A stretch of DNA of 64,000 bases from Cichorium intybus (taxonomy: Eukaryota; Streptophyta; Magnoliopsida; Asterales; Asteraceae): NCBI GenBank assembly GCA_023525715.1, contig CM042015.1, positions 87,047,750 to 87,111,749 on the forward strand, read 5' to 3'. The notes under the pieces are model-generated. The model made no database searches. It was not told the origin of the DNA and saw nothing but the letters and a program-made list of their open reading frames with translations. Of this stretch, positions 11,726-23,941 are shown in pieces (the stretch's first letter is position 1; every line of letters starts with the position of its first letter). The position numbers and the translations under genes are program-made.

Positions 11726-12649
11726 ATGTCAAGTGTCTATTCTCCTCCTTCTCCTCCTTCACCCATTTCTGAAAGCATCAGATTGCACCTGCTTAATATG
11801 GAAAGGCTGACTGGCCTCAACTGTAAAGAATGGCTTCGCAATTGGAGACTGGGTCTCGGCATTGCTGGCAAGCTACATCTCACCGAGTATCCGATCCCAG
11901 TTCCACCGGAACAAGTCATCATAAAAGGTCCTTATGATGAATCCGAAGAGATTCGTGACCTCATGCTATCAACCATTGATCCCGAGTTCCGCAAGGATTT
12001 TGAATCCTTGGGGCCATATGAGTTGATGCAACTGGTGGAGGAAAGGTTCCAAAAACCAGTTGAAGAGGAACGAGCTAGAATCCTCGGAAGACTTGCAGAG
12101 TGCAAGCTAAAGGGAGGAAGTAGCATCAATTCGCATGTTCTTCAGATTGAAGGGTACATAGGCGAGTTATATAAACTTGGTCATCCCATGAGTCAGGAGG
12201 AGAGTGTTAACTTCCTGCTCGCTTCGCTGACAAATGAGTACGATCTGTTCATTCAGACGTATAGAAAGGAAAACCAGAAAAAGACCCTCATGGAAATGCG
12301 TCCACTGTTGACTTTATACGAGTCACTCTTGGACAGGCATAGCTCCAATGGCTCAGCTACTTCTGGATTAAGTCCAGTAAAGAGACGTAACAAGAAACGG
12401 TCAAGATCGACTGGACATGTCTCAAACTGGGAATCCGCTAAATCGGATACAGTCACGGAAAGATTGGAAGACGCTCCAACTCTTTTGAAAGCTCAGGTAT
12501 ATCTAAAAACCTCAAAACTCCTGTTCCAAGATTTCTTGATACATAATGTGACAGTCGCATTTTGGTTTGTATGCAGGGAATCAAGAAGGCACGGGACTCT
12601 GGTGCATAGGAGCACATATGGATTGGATATCCAGCTCGTGCAGTTTTGA
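11726..12649 (+). CDS. gag: Copia-type Gag protein of the nested element
   Basis: A 307-residue ORF. After a serine/proline-rich start it reads as a copia Gag (UBN2/gag-polypeptide type): a Trp-containing segment near residues 35-45, the long helical region with a SLGPYELMQLVEERF-like stretch near 95-115, and a basic, Ser/Arg/Lys-rich tail near 215-235. No zinc knuckle follows. The ATG at 11726 comes after a long untranslated leader (about 1.37 kb). Near the end a GT...AG intron-like segment (12496-12576, CAG|GTATAT to TATGCAG|G) could be removed; splicing would replace the last ~50 residues by about ten and a stop. Gag would package the element RNA, while reverse transcription must come from a partner. 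Confidence is high for Gag and low for splicing. Confidence 0.8.
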   Translation: MSSVYSPPSPPSPISESIRLHLLNMERLTGLNCKEWLRNWRLGLGIAGKLHLTEYPIPVPPEQVIIKGPYDESEEIRDLMLSTIDPEFRKDFESLGPYELMQLVEERFQKPVEEERARILGRLAECKLKGGSSINSHVLQIEGYIGELYKLGHPMSQEESVNFLLASLTNEYDLFIQTYRKENQKKTLMEMRPLLTLYESLLDRHSSNGSATSGLSPVKRRNKKRSRSTGHVSNWESAKSDTVTERLEDAPTLLKAQVYLKTSKLLFQDFLIHNVTVAFWFVCRESRRHGTLVHRSTYGLDIQLVQF

Positions 12650-15600
12650 AGTTTAGATAGATATTAAATATTGTTATTAGTCTTTAGATACATTTTTGAC
12701 ATTGTCTATTACATTGTTCAAGGATTTTATTTTTAATAAAATTGTCATATTTTCTTTTAACACCTGTTGTCTGAAATTATCCTTGAAATGTTATATGAAT
12801 GTGTTGAATGTATGATTAGTAATAACTTGAATGTTGATGCATCCAAAGTGTTTGGATTCAAGAATTATGTCATTTATGATTGTTAATACAAAAGTTATAA
12901 GAATCAATTCAACCATAGGTCCAGTTGGACAGGACCTTGGAATCATTTGACTTAGAGTCACTTGATGAATTGATTTCTTAATGTGTCAAGAAATGAATCA
13001 ACCAAAGGTCCAGTTGGACAGGACTTTGGAATCATCTGACTTGGAGTCAGATGATGATTAAGTTCTTTATAAAGCACATGTGGCAAGAAATGAATCACCC
13101 AAAGATCCAGAGGATAGGTTTTTGGAATCAGTTGACTTAGAGTCAACTAAAGATTGCAAGTCTTGAACAAAGTCATAAGTTTACATAGATATGTAAAGGA
13201 CATTGAGATTAAGAGCAACGGACACACCTGTTGTTGTGTATTGCTAGAATCTTGATATAGAACATAATTGTTTGTACTTCACGATATTCATCATTCGGTA
13301 TGACGAATATGACATTGCTAATCGGGATAAGCAATTGAATTGAAACCTTGAACAGTTCAAGGACTTCGAAGGAAGTACAAGTTCCACAGAACCTGAGCGA
13401 TAACATAAACTGAGGAAAAGGTTTCACAGTTCATTCTCTTCCAAGAATATTAATGGTTATAATGTGTCTTAGGGAAGATAATGGAGCATTGGTCGAAACA
13501 GTTCGATCATCGGTGTATGAGATACATTGCCAATTAGTTTCCAATAAGATGAACACTATACCAGTCAGTCTATATAAACCATATTCCGACCACATCCTAG
13601 ACTAAGTAGGTCTTGCTGACACTGTCTGATATGTAAAGCTGGGATTATCCTACTTGTACAGTGAAACTCCAGGGTCCTGTAGTGTTCGTCTGAACCTCAT
13701 GACTAGCCTGAACCTGATCAGCAATGTCGTTTCGTTGGCTATCCCGCTACAACTCTAAAAGAATAGCTCTTTTAGAAAGAACTCATGTTTTAAGGAAACA
13801 GTGGGAGTTGGGACAGTCCTGAATGAGTTCAGGATTAGCCAAGTGGAAGAACCTTTAGTCATCACTAGGCTTGGAGCAGAAATCAAATTTCTGTTCTACA
13901 ACTGACATAATCTTCTCTTGACCAGTAGTATTGATCACCATCATAAGTAGCTATGATTGGGGTGACACACCGATTGGTGGTAAAACACTATAGTTAGTAC
14001 GGATTCACAATCCGACTATTGGGAAGCATTGGTAAGCCCGGTTGCTACCAAACAAGAGAACCTTAGGGCGAGACACAGTCTATGTGAAAAATTTGATTGA
14101 TTCTACACCTGGTCTAAAAACCAGTGGGAGTAACTGAATCATCAAAAGAAAGCAACATGGACAAATACATACCTTCAGAACATCTGGTTGAGTGAGACGA
14201 TACTCAGAGTCAAGTAATTGATTCCGGGAGAAGTAATCTCAATAGAGGATGGAATCTGAAAGAATACTGTACGGTACATTGTGAATCGTTAGTGGAGTGC
14301 GTGTGGATCACCGGCACACTAATAGAGACTCACAAAGAGAGTCCCGGTACAAAGGTGAATAGTCCCGGGTTTCGTCCCACGGGCATCTCGCAAGAAAGGA
14401 TATTCAGATTCTCAAAATATGCCATAGGATTGGATTTTGAGAAAGGGCTGAAAGATTTCCATTAAAATGTCAGAAAGGTTTGGATTCTCAAAATGTGCCA
14501 TAAGTTCTGGATTTTGTGAATAGCCTATAACCGTGTCAAAGCCAGTGGGAGTCGCCGTTATCCACTATCCCCACATGTGGGATAAATAATGGTTCTAGAA
14601 AACGTCTCTTTTCATTACAAAGTGTAATGACTTGGTGTTAAGAGACGGATCGCTATGAAAGCCTTAATAGAAATACGGCATACTCAGGTGGTTGTAAATG
14701 TCTATGAGATAAATCCAGATTCTGCCAAGATGATCTTGATGAGATTCAAGATACATAGACTTAGGAAAAGTTTTTTTCTTGTCATTGCAAAGTGTGATGA
14801 CTTGGCATGAAAGAAATAAAGAAGGTGCAACATACTCATGTAATTCACAGTCATCTATTGTAAAGATGAAATCACCAGCATAGACCTAGCCATTGTAAGC
14901 ATGATCTTGATAAGATTCAAGATGCACGAGAAAAGTCTCCGAAAGGAAAATAGTTTTTTCGAAAATCATGACACAAAGGATTATAAATAATCCTTGGATT
15001 CCGAAAGGGTTTGGAATAGGATTAGATCGGGTTCCACAAGTTTTGGATCGATCATAAAGTCATGAACATGTCCTGATAACATAATGCTTAGGGCATAGTA
15101 AGTTGGATTCAGGACATTGCCTGGCTGGGAATACTGGATGGATTGGTTGAACTAAAGTGAGAATTCATTAGGAAATGATTAGGGTAAAAGTGACAGTATT
15201 AATTTGAAAGATTTTCAAAGTGGTAATTATTAACATCAGGACATGATGTTAATGGACTTCATGGTTAAAGAATCTCGTTGGTATTCTGATGGAGCGCGTG
15301 TGGGTCACCGGCACATCATAACACCTCAAAATAGCCTTAGGGTGCAGTCAAGTAGACTAAAGACCCCAGAACCATAGGAAGTCACAATACACTTTACCAG
15401 AATGGAGTTAGGAGAGAAATTGATAGGATAACATATTGAGATGTTATCAGATGAGCATCCGATTGGATCATCTGCAATAGAGTGTACAAGTATAAGATAC
15501 TTTGGATACATAGAAAGAGTGTAAGGTTCATAAAGACATAGATGTAAAATTAGAATTGAAAGTTTAAAAGAAATTTTTGAAACCGATAATAGTTTATGAC

Positions 15601-16436
15601 AAGACCAGACTTGGTGATTACCTTGTGGAGACTTGGTAATAAGCAGGAGTAGCTGCCAGTCAGATCTTTATGTTTCACTTTTGCATGTTTTACTTCCCGA
15701 ATAAATTTAATTATTCAGATAGGTCCACAGTCGCTCATACTTTGGGAAGTAAGTATTGAATCAAGACTGTCATGAATTGGTTTGTAGACTGTCTAAGGAG
15801 TTAGACATAGCAATAGGATTGCTACAACATTCATGAGTACTTAGAAATAGAGATTTGAGTATTGGATAAACCCACGCTCAATAGATTACTTCATGGATTA
15901 TATCACAAGCAATGTTGAGACGGTAATATCTTATGATCTTGAAGTGGAGAGATATGAGTTATAATTTACAAGGCAGTTGTTCATTGATAATACGAAAACG
16001 CATCGGTAACTCGATGTTATAAAACGTGTTGTTGTGAATGATTTGACTGGTAAAAGATATAAGCATATGAGTCAAAGCTTATTCGTTCCTTGACCCTGAT
16101 GGGAAACAGATATCTGTAGGCCTCTCGATGATTTTGAAGTTGACTAAAGTGCTGGCCAGCCTGGACTAAATTGATGTGTTCAATTAGAAGTTCTAAAGTC
16201 ATGAGCAGAATCGGAAATCGGGGAACAGAGTATCGGACAGAGATTGATCTCAATCCATGTCTCATGTCTGAAAATATCTTGTTGGACGAAGGATCATCTG
16301 ATCACTTATCTTTGGACAGAACTGACTAGGTCAGAGTTCGGCAGCAGTTTCTAGGAAGCTACAGTTGCTAAATTAATTAGAGGGTAAATTGGTAATTTTA
16401 GTCATAGACTTATCCAAGTGGGAGACTGTTGGATTA
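12650..16436 (+). other. Long non-coding interior of the gag-only element
   Basis: About 3.8 kb with no ORF of note and no pol motif in any frame. It contains three imperfect units of about 95 bp (from about 12900, 12989 and 13086) sharing GGTCCAGTTGGACAGGA-like and GACTTRGAGTCA motifs. It also has two copies of a GGAGYGYGTGTGG...ACCGGCAC module (14290-14320, 15288-15320) that also occurs twice before gag (11284-11310, 11365-11395). The interior ends in the purine tract before 16437. Confidence 0.75.
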
Positions 16437-16804
16437 GGTGTCTAAGCCATGACTAATAATTAGTATTTACCTAATTAATAGTAGCATAGTCCATTTGGGT
16501 TGCCCTCATAGTTGGAGGATTGGCAGAAAGTCCGGTAGAGAGAAAGGTTGATTTATTATGTGATTAATAAATCAATAGAAATTAAATAAATAGTTTATTA
16601 ATATATTTAAGTGTTAATATATTAATTAGAAACTATAATAATTAATTAGAAATTTTTCTGGAATTAATTGGAATTAATTTGGCAGTTAAATTGATTAATT
16701 AAAGGTGCAGGGACTAAAACTGTAATTATTCGATAGTTGAGTAAGTGGCAGTGTTAGTGACCATGTGGTGGCCGAAAATATATATATAGATATATATATT
16801 TTCG

Positions 16805-16881
<77 letters not shown>

Positions 16882-17265
16882 ATAAATGGTGTTTGAATGA
16901 TTAAAATAATAGTTTATCTTAATTCGAATTCAAAAAGGCTTATCTGTAACGATTATCTGATCACCACATGGAGGCTATAAATAGGGAGGCTCTCCCTAAA
17001 CCCAAGACCACGAATTTTAACTCTCTCTCCCAAGGAATTTTCGGCCAAGAGCTCAGCTAAGGGTGTGACTGCATTTGAGGCAAGAGATTTCTGTTGCTTT
17101 GCTTCCAAGATTCACTTTAAGGTTGGTTTTTCTTGATCTTTCTTTTAGTTAATCTTTTATTGGCCTTCTAGGATATGTTATATGTTTAATTAGAAGAAAA
17201 CCTAGATCTATATAGGTTGCATGTGAACTTAGGAATGTTAGTTCATAGTTGCAGAAAACCTTTCA
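16437..17265 (+). repeat. 3' LTR of the gag-only element
   Basis: 829 bp, the same as 9468-10354 on inspection except for a shorter AT microsatellite (about 16806-16875). Followed directly by the second ATTTC target copy. Confidence 0.94.
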
Positions 17266-17270
17266 ATTTC

Positions 17271-17439
17271 AAAGTATTCTAGATCGTTCCGTATTATTCC
17301 GGGGACTTCCACAATATTCTAGCATTCTCCCGGATCTTCTAGGTTGTCCCGTATTCTTCCAGAGTCTTCCCGTGTATTCTTGATGGCTCCCATATTTTCT
17401 ACAAGGCTCCGGAATCTTCCAGAAACTTGGTCCGTGACA
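17271..17439 (-). repeat. LTR family 1, minus copy, part 2
   Basis: Continuation of 9080-9467 beyond the nested element. Its reverse complement begins TGTCACGGACC at 17439 and matches the first ~170 bases of the LTR at 19620. The two parts total about 557 bp against 554 bp for the plus-strand copy. Confidence 0.9.
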
Positions 17440-17555
17440 TTATTCTCAAAGCTAGCCAAGGTATCTGCTGACTGATCCCTCTTCTTGGATCGACGACCCC
17501 CATGTTCTCCGGTTTGGGGAATGTTGGCAACTTCACTTGTTCCTTCCTGTGCCAT
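17440..17555 (-). pseudogene. N-terminal piece of a gypsy gag, in reverse orientation
   Basis: On the minus strand an ATG at 17555 lies about 35 nt after an initiator-Met primer site (17601-17589). It encodes about 38 residues starting MAQEGTSEV and ending in the codons for SFEN, then runs into LTR1 right after AATAA. The plus-strand sequence from 17950 (ATAAGCTAACAAGG) continues exactly the missing codons (NKLTRME). The two pieces therefore look like one gag reading frame divided between opposite strands. Confidence 0.7.
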
Positions 17556-17603
17556 AGTCTCTTACTTGTTTAACCTTCCCACGAACCTGGCTCTGATACC
17601 ACT

Positions 17604-17949
17604 TGTCACAGACGCGAGTTCGGCAACACTCCTTGCCCGTGCGGCGTCCCAAGGTCCCCCATAAAACCCCGAGACCAACCCTCCCGTATACACATGCTCA
17701 CTGGTTTTGCCCTGTCATGGGCTCATCAGGGAGGCGGCACTAGCCCCCGACCAGTTGTGTCTAACCCGCTACGGTCCCCTTCACAGTCTTGCTCTCCTGG
17801 CCCCGAACGACTCGGCCAGACAGCAGCGACTAGACAGAACAACGCCCTTGGTCTAGGTCGCCCCCTTTTGAACCCAATGACAGGATAATACAGTGGCATG
17901 GTCTTCCTTTTCTTGGTCTAACACGGTCACGGAATTTTAGCCCGTGACA
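17604..17949 (-). repeat. LTR family 2, copy B
   Basis: 346 bp, about 98% identical to 8452-8797 and in the same orientation. On the minus strand it is followed by a primer site and the gag start, so it is in 5' LTR position. Confidence 0.88.
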
Positions 17950-19658
17950 ATAAGCTAACAAGGATGGAGATAAATGTCGGTGAGATCCTTGAATGGAAGG
18001 ATACCGTCGATCAAGTCGTTGCAGAGATGAGTGACACGAGTGATCGAGTGAAGGAGGCGATCAGTGTCATCAAGGAGGAAGTCCTTGAACTCATCAACAC
18101 TCTACGAAGGGAGTTTCGTGAGAAGGTAGATGCCTTAGAAGCTGAAGTGAAGCTATGCAAGGTCGCCATAGCCAAAGGAGCCGTTACAAGGGAGATGCCA
18201 CACATTGAAGCGCCTAAGCCGCTAAAGTATGGAGGTAAACGTGACCCTAAAGAACTCGATGAATTCTTTTGGTCGTTAGAATGCTACTTTAATGCCACTA
18301 GAATTAAGGATGCCAAGTCGAAAGTAGATACAGCCGTCCTATACTTGTGTGAAAATGCAGCTCTATGGTGGAGAAGGAAACATAGTGATATAGAAAAGGG
18401 ACTATACACCATAGACACCTGGGAAGAATTTAAAAGGCAGCTCAAGAGGCAATTTTGTCCCCACAACGCAGAGGATTTAGCCATGAAGAAACTACGTGGG
18501 TTGAAACATACGGGGTCGATTAGAGATTACATAGTAGAGTTTACAAGCTTGATGCTAGAATTGCCAGATATGCAGGAAAAGGACAAGCATTTCTATTTCT
18601 TGGACGGTTTACAATCTTGGGCATATAACGAGCTTAAGCGAAGGAATGTCCAAGACATCGATGAAGCTATTGTTGTGGCGGAAGATCTCATGGAATTTCG
18701 AAGAGAAACCACGGTTAAGAAGAATAGTGGGGGAGAGCATCCCGTATCGGAGCCACAGACACAGCAAGACCTTGTTCAACCCTCAACTTCGAAGGGAAAG
18801 ACAATCGAAGGAAGAAATTAGATGGGAGAACGGAGAGAGATTAAGTGTTTCTTATGTGATGGTCCGCACTTGATTCGAGATTGCCTAAAGAAGAAAACGT
18901 TTTATGCGATGGTACTACAAGAAGAAAAAGAAGAGACACACATAAACTCGATAAGTATTCTCAACTCTGTGGCAAAGAAAGGAACCAAGGAACGAGATGA
19001 GAGCGAGAATAAGAGTCTTATATTCGTAAATGCCAAAGTGAATAATGGGAGCACTATGGCACTAATAGACTCGGGTGCAACTCATAATTTCCTTGCTGAA
19101 GATGAAGCAAAGAAGTTGGGTATCCACTACAAAAAGGGGACTGGATTGGTAAAGGTCGTCAACTCTCCTTCTAATCCTATATTGGGAGTTTCCCATGGAG
19201 TGTCTGTCAAGATAGGAGGATGGGAAGACACGTTGGATCTGGTAGTGATGCCCATGGATGACCATCGCATGGTGTTAGGGATGGACTTCCTAGACAAAGT
19301 GCGTCCATGGTCGTTCGAGACCGATGATAGCATGCGTATCACTAAGGGCTCAACAATTCATATCGTGCCCGTGGAAAGGAAGAAGATAAAGTCTCGAACC
19401 CTATCGACCATGCAATTTCATAGCCCTTCGAAGAATCTTGTGTGGGAAAAGAAGGATCAAAATTTCAAGACATACTCAAAGTTGGGATCTTCATCTCATT
19501 CAAAGATTGATAAAGTAATCTCTGAGGTTGAAAGGAAATCGACAAGGAATAGAGTAGCAAAAATGAGATACAAGAATCGACAACTTGACGAAGACGTCAA
19601 GGGTTTAAGTGGGGGAGGATGTCACGGACCAAGTTTTTGGAAGATTCCGGAGCCTTGA
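17950..19658 (+). pseudogene. Gypsy Gag and protease, 5'-truncated, with in-frame stop
   Basis: Frame from 17950 (ATG at 17964) to a TAG at 18819-18821, then in the same frame to 19658. The first part is a Ty3/gypsy Gag: an N-terminal coiled coil, then the retrotransposon Gag core (about residues 75-235 of the 17964 ORF, with WWRRK and WEEFK motifs). After the stop come a CCHC zinc knuckle (CFLCDGPH...DC, about 18849-18890) and an aspartic protease (LIDSGATHNF near 19060-19095, LGMDFL near 19275). No RT, RNase H or integrase follows; about 600 bp after the protease core the purine tract and LTR1 begin. This was a gag-protease-only, non-autonomous element before it was broken up. Its natural N-terminus is the reversed piece at 17440-17555. 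Confidence 0.85.
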
Positions 19659-20173
19659 AAATATGGGAGCCATCAAGAATACCCGGGAAGACTCTGGAAG
19701 AATACGGGACAACCTAGAAGATCCGGGAGAATGCTAGAATATTGTGGAAGTCCCCGGAATAATACGGAACGATCTAGAATACTTTGAAATACCCTAGAAG
19801 GTCGTGGAGTTCTCTAGTATGCTAAGGAAGAGTCTAGAACGTTGTAGAGTGATGTAAACATGTAGATATGTTGATAGATAAATCTAGAAGAGTCTTGAGT
19901 GTTCAATGGTCTAGAAACTTCCTGGTAAGGAGGTGGAAAGACCCTATAAATAGGTATGGAGCTCATTTGCTCCAAACCATCAAGGAAGTTCCATTGTAAG
20001 ATATCGAGTTCTTATAATACAAGTAGCATTCCTTATATTGTAGCCTTCCATATCGTGTCTCTTGCTTGCTAAGTTCGTTAATACCTCTAAGGAAGCGGAG
20101 TTTGCCTGACTTAGTTAGAAGTAAACTAAGTGGCACACGAGATTGACTAGTCGAAGAAAGTCATCCCGTGACA
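19620..20173 (+). repeat. LTR family 1, plus-strand copy (3' LTR)
   Basis: 554 bp, TGTCACGG...CCCGTGACA, preceded by a purine tract (AGTGGGGGAGGA). A TATA box lies near 19953-19962 (CCTATAAATAGG). It is highly similar to the reverse complement of the split copy; only scattered single-base differences and a small indel near its start were noticed. Confidence 0.92.
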
Positions 20174-20224
20174 CACTGCACACACACGAGGACACAGTGG
20201 ATCGATGCTTCCACCCCTCTCTTA

Positions 20225-20264
<40 letters not shown>

Positions 20265-21470
20265 AACCTGCGCTCTCTCTCTCTCCTCCTTCTGATATTG
20301 GAAATGCTACAGCAACAAACACCACCACCAATTAAAGAATATAGAAGTATGATCGCCATTTCTTTGCCAAATTACGGTAGTACCCTCATGCATGAATTCG
20401 TCTTAGCTTTAAATTACTAGAATGCCCCTCCCACTAAAATGGAACATATATGCCTTGACATCTAAAATTAGGAAAATACATTTTCGTGAAAACTTTATAA
20501 TTTAGTAAAACTTTACAATATTAAGCTAGTGGTTTCTAAATAACTGGTTAGTTAATAATACTAACTATTATTACCGAAAACAAATCAACTTGAAAAAAAT
20601 CATCAATTTGTCATTCTAAATCAGTTTGATAATCAAAATATCCATATGTCGAATAAGGATTAAATTCTTTTAAAATTTATGCTAATTTATGTATTTGACA
20701 ACAACCTCTTAAATATAATAGACTTCTGAAAATTATTTATTTATCAATGTTCAAAACAAGCTTTTAAATTTGTACTTATACATTTTTAATTCAATTATTT
20801 CTCGAAATAGAATTTTTATTTTTATTTATTTAGGCCCGAAACTTCTAAGCCCCAAACACGGATGTTACACTTGACTGTATCCCTTCGAACATCAATTTAT
20901 ACAAGATTAACATAACAGACCATTTTTACCAGGGCGACCGGAGTTTCCATTTATTTCATCGGATAAGCTCCGGTTCCGTTACCGTTTTTATTCAATAGTC
21001 GATATCCGGATCTGTCGCACCAAAATTTCCGGTTCTATTCTTCGATCACACGGATACAAAATGATAATTGGAATAGATGAAGAAAAGCAATTACCCTCTT
21101 GGTGAAATTCGGATATTTGGTCCTGATTTAATAGATTTGGTAACGACAGAGACTGTTTATGTAATTTTGTCCCATATTTATTTGAAACTAATTCAATTCA
21201 AGTCTTCGTATCCGTTCTTATTTACCATACATAATGAGTAATCTACATAAACAAAACTACGATTTCATGATACAATTCATATCAAAATTATCCAAATTAT
21301 CATAAGAACGCGAAACAAGTTTCCACCAAAACAGATTCAAACAATTTCGAAACAGTAGCCAACTTTTAGTTCCAGAAATCCACCCACAATAACCCGTACA
21401 TAACATAACAAAATAGAAAAAACCGAGTACTTATAAATTGACATTTTTATCCCTCATCGCTTTAATTTTT
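20174..21470. other. Intergenic, with a CT-rich simple repeat
   Basis: 20221-20285 is a (CT)n-type run. The rest is AT-rich without ORFs. A TGTAACATCC motif on the minus strand near 20868 could be the start of an older LTR. 21090-21175 is the inverted partner of the repeat at 6143-6230. 21171-21470 is probably the 3' flank of the PDH gene. Confidence 0.5.
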
Positions 21471-23863
21471 CTACCGACAGAGTTGCTCCACCGCTGCCAC
21501 AATCTGTGGCGGCTGAACCACCGTCCACTCCTCCAACGTCCCCGCATACGGCGTCGGCACGTCCTGCGACGACAAACACACAATCGGCGCATCCAAATAA
21601 TCCTGGAAATTCTCATTAATCGCCGCCGTCAAACTCGCCCCAATTCCACCCGTCCGCATACACTCCTCCACAATAATCACTCGATGCGTCTTCTTAATCG
21701 AATTTCCGATTGTATGAAGATCAAACGGCTTCAAAGAACGAATATCAATAACTTCAGGATCATACCCTTTATTCACCAATGTCTTCGCCGCCTGCATCAC
21801 GTGATACCTCATCCTCGAATACGTCAAAATCGTCACGTGCTCCCCGGGTCTCACCATCTCCGCCTCTTCTAAATTCAAAACATATTCCTCATCGGGAATC
21901 GTTTCCTTCAAATTATACAACAAAACATGTTCAAATAGAATCACCGGATTATCACTCCTAATCGCGGCTTTCATTAACCCTTTCGCATTATACGGAGTCG
22001 AACACGCCACCATTTGGATTCCCGGGATGGACTGGAAATACGATTCCAGGCGTTGGGAATGTTCGGCACCAAGCTGTCTTCCGACTCCACCGGGCCCACG
22101 GATGACGACCGGAATTTTGAATTGCCCTCCGGAGGTGTAATGGAGCATTCCGCAGTTGTTGGAGATTTGGTTGAAGGCTAAGAGGAGGAATCCCATGTTC
22201 ATTCCTTCTATGACGGGGCGTAATCCCGTCATGGCGGCTCCGATTCCCATTCCGGTGAAGGCATTTTCAGCGATTGGAGTGTCGAGAACACGTAAATCGC
22301 CATATTTTGGGGCGAGGCCTTTTGAGACTTTGTAGGAGCCTCCGTAGTGACCTACGTCTTCCCCCATGATGCATACGTGTGGGTCCCGCTCCATTTCTTC
22401 TTCGAGTCCTTCTCTTAGGGCTTCGAAGAGTAATAGTTCGTGCCTATAGAATGAAAATGATCATTGATTTAATTTATTTAATAAGGACGAAACTTAAACT
22501 ATTAAGAAATAAAAATATACTTTTATTTATTGTGTATTGCAGCATCCTACTTTCACTTAGGAATTCTACTTTGAAAATCTATGTAACTATAGCATTCTAC
22601 TTTTTTATTTTTGCTCTTATTTGACATTGTACTTAGAAAAATCCACCAAATTATTGCAATGAAAAAAGCTATACAGTTTCATTTATTGGTGAAATATGGC
22701 ATCCTACTTTCCTTTCTTTGTATTAAAGCTTTCTATTTTTATTTTTGTTCTTATTAAGGGATTATACTTTGAAGATTATGATTTTTTTCTGATTTCTTAT
22801 TAGGATTCTTCAAGTCGCAATAATCACTTTTAAATCGCACATCCAATGATTTAGAGGACAAATTGGGTGTTTGGATGCGTGTTAAAAACTCAAGATACAA
22901 CTTATACACAAATATTTTTAAAGTTTTAAGACTCTCAAATCTCAATTCAACTTATGCACAAACTAAACAGAACTTAATTTTATTTTATTATTATTTTTTT
23001 TTTTAGAACGGCAAATCTATCCTACTCCTAAATTACTCCTCCTTGTTATGTTAGTGCCAGGGTTTGAACCCTAGACCTCCAAGTTAGTGTATCTCCTTGT
23101 TAGCCAAGTGGGCTAGCCCCAACTTGTTAAACAGAACTTAATTACATCATCGTTTTACTGTCCCCAATTGTGTGATTGTAATAGAAAATGGTATGTGTAA
23201 GAAGCAAATCCGAAATTAGGCTTCTTTTCAAGACATTAATGCAAAAAACCTAAAGGAATTCAAAGATCAGGCAGGGATGGTAGGATTTACAAAAGGAAGA
23301 ATAGTAATAAATAGCAAGATACTTTCTTTTGATTTCTATTTGAGTAGTTGGAATGTACAAACTGTTAATGTATATACATATGTGAGAAGAAATATGCATA
23401 CCCAGGTTTAGATGCTGTAGATGCTGCTGGGGCGTCAGGCTTTGTCTGCAAGATATGAAGAATTGAAGAGTTCATTACGAAGAACACACATTAACAAACA
23501 CACACAAATCAATAGAGAGAGAAAAAAAAATTACCGCAACAGCATTTGTAACCAATTGATCAGCTCTACCCCCAATTCTGTTAAAACCAATGTTCATCTT
23601 AGCAGCATCAGATCTAACCACAAGAAAACTCGCTTTCCTCTCTGAGATGCAAATAACAAAGTATACAAAATCAGCAATTACCAAATCACAACCGAAATCA
23701 GCAGCAACGATCAATGTAACTACAAATCACCAAAACATTTATAACATTGCATGACTGAATCGAAGTAAATGACGACACCTGAAAGGGATCTGCGAGAAGA
23801 AAGGTGAAATTTCTTGGTGTCAAATGAGGCAACAGCTCCGACTCTTTGAAAAATCGAAGCCAT
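21471..23863 (-). CDS. PDH-E1 BETA: Pyruvate dehydrogenase E1 component subunit beta, plastid
   Basis: E1-beta pairs with E1-alpha as a thiamine-diphosphate heterotetramer that decarboxylates pyruvate, giving plastid acetyl-CoA for fatty-acid synthesis. Exons on the minus strand: 23863-23779, 23641-23535, 23445-23402 and 22443-21471, all with GT/AG borders and matching phases. The product is 402 residues, the usual size of the plant plastid form. Residues 1 to about 40 (MASIFQRV..., Ser/Arg-rich, ending near VVRSDAA) look like a transit peptide. The transketolase pyrimidine-binding domain spans about 83-255, with GEDVGHYGGSYK near 106-117 and the cofactor-activating Glu in DTPIAEN near residue 138. 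The C-terminal transketolase domain is about 275-395 (DIRSLKPFD, EECMRTGGIG, TPYAG). All key motifs are present. Only the last exon shows as a long ORF. The 958-bp third intron holds a SINE. Confidence 0.96.
22980..23127 (-). mobile_element. tRNA-derived SINE in intron 3 of the PDH gene
   Basis: On the minus strand: an RNA polymerase III box A (TAGCCCACTTGG), box B (GGGTTCAAACCCT) and an A-rich tail (A12 then AATAAT...). The 148-bp unit is flanked by a perfect 16-bp direct repeat, TAAACAGAACTTAATT, at 22964-22979 and 23128-23143. Long target duplications, a pol III promoter and a poly(A)-type end are hallmarks of SINE retrotransposition by LINE machinery. It lies in the same orientation as the host gene and does not touch the splice sites. 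Confidence 0.9.
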
Positions 23864-23941
23864 TTGGTTGCAGCTGAAGAGGGTTTATGGGTTTGTGATG
23901 ATCAAAAGATGGGCAAATTTGAAACGAAAATGCAATGCTAC

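Noticed and set aside
21438..21872. 144-residue plus-strand Arg/His-rich ORF
   Set aside because: Lies antisense to the conserved last exon of the PDH gene; a shadow frame.
23040..23125. tRNA gene candidate
   Set aside because: Box A and box B are present but no cloverleaf with acceptor stem forms, and an A-rich tail and 16-bp target duplication mark it as a SINE.
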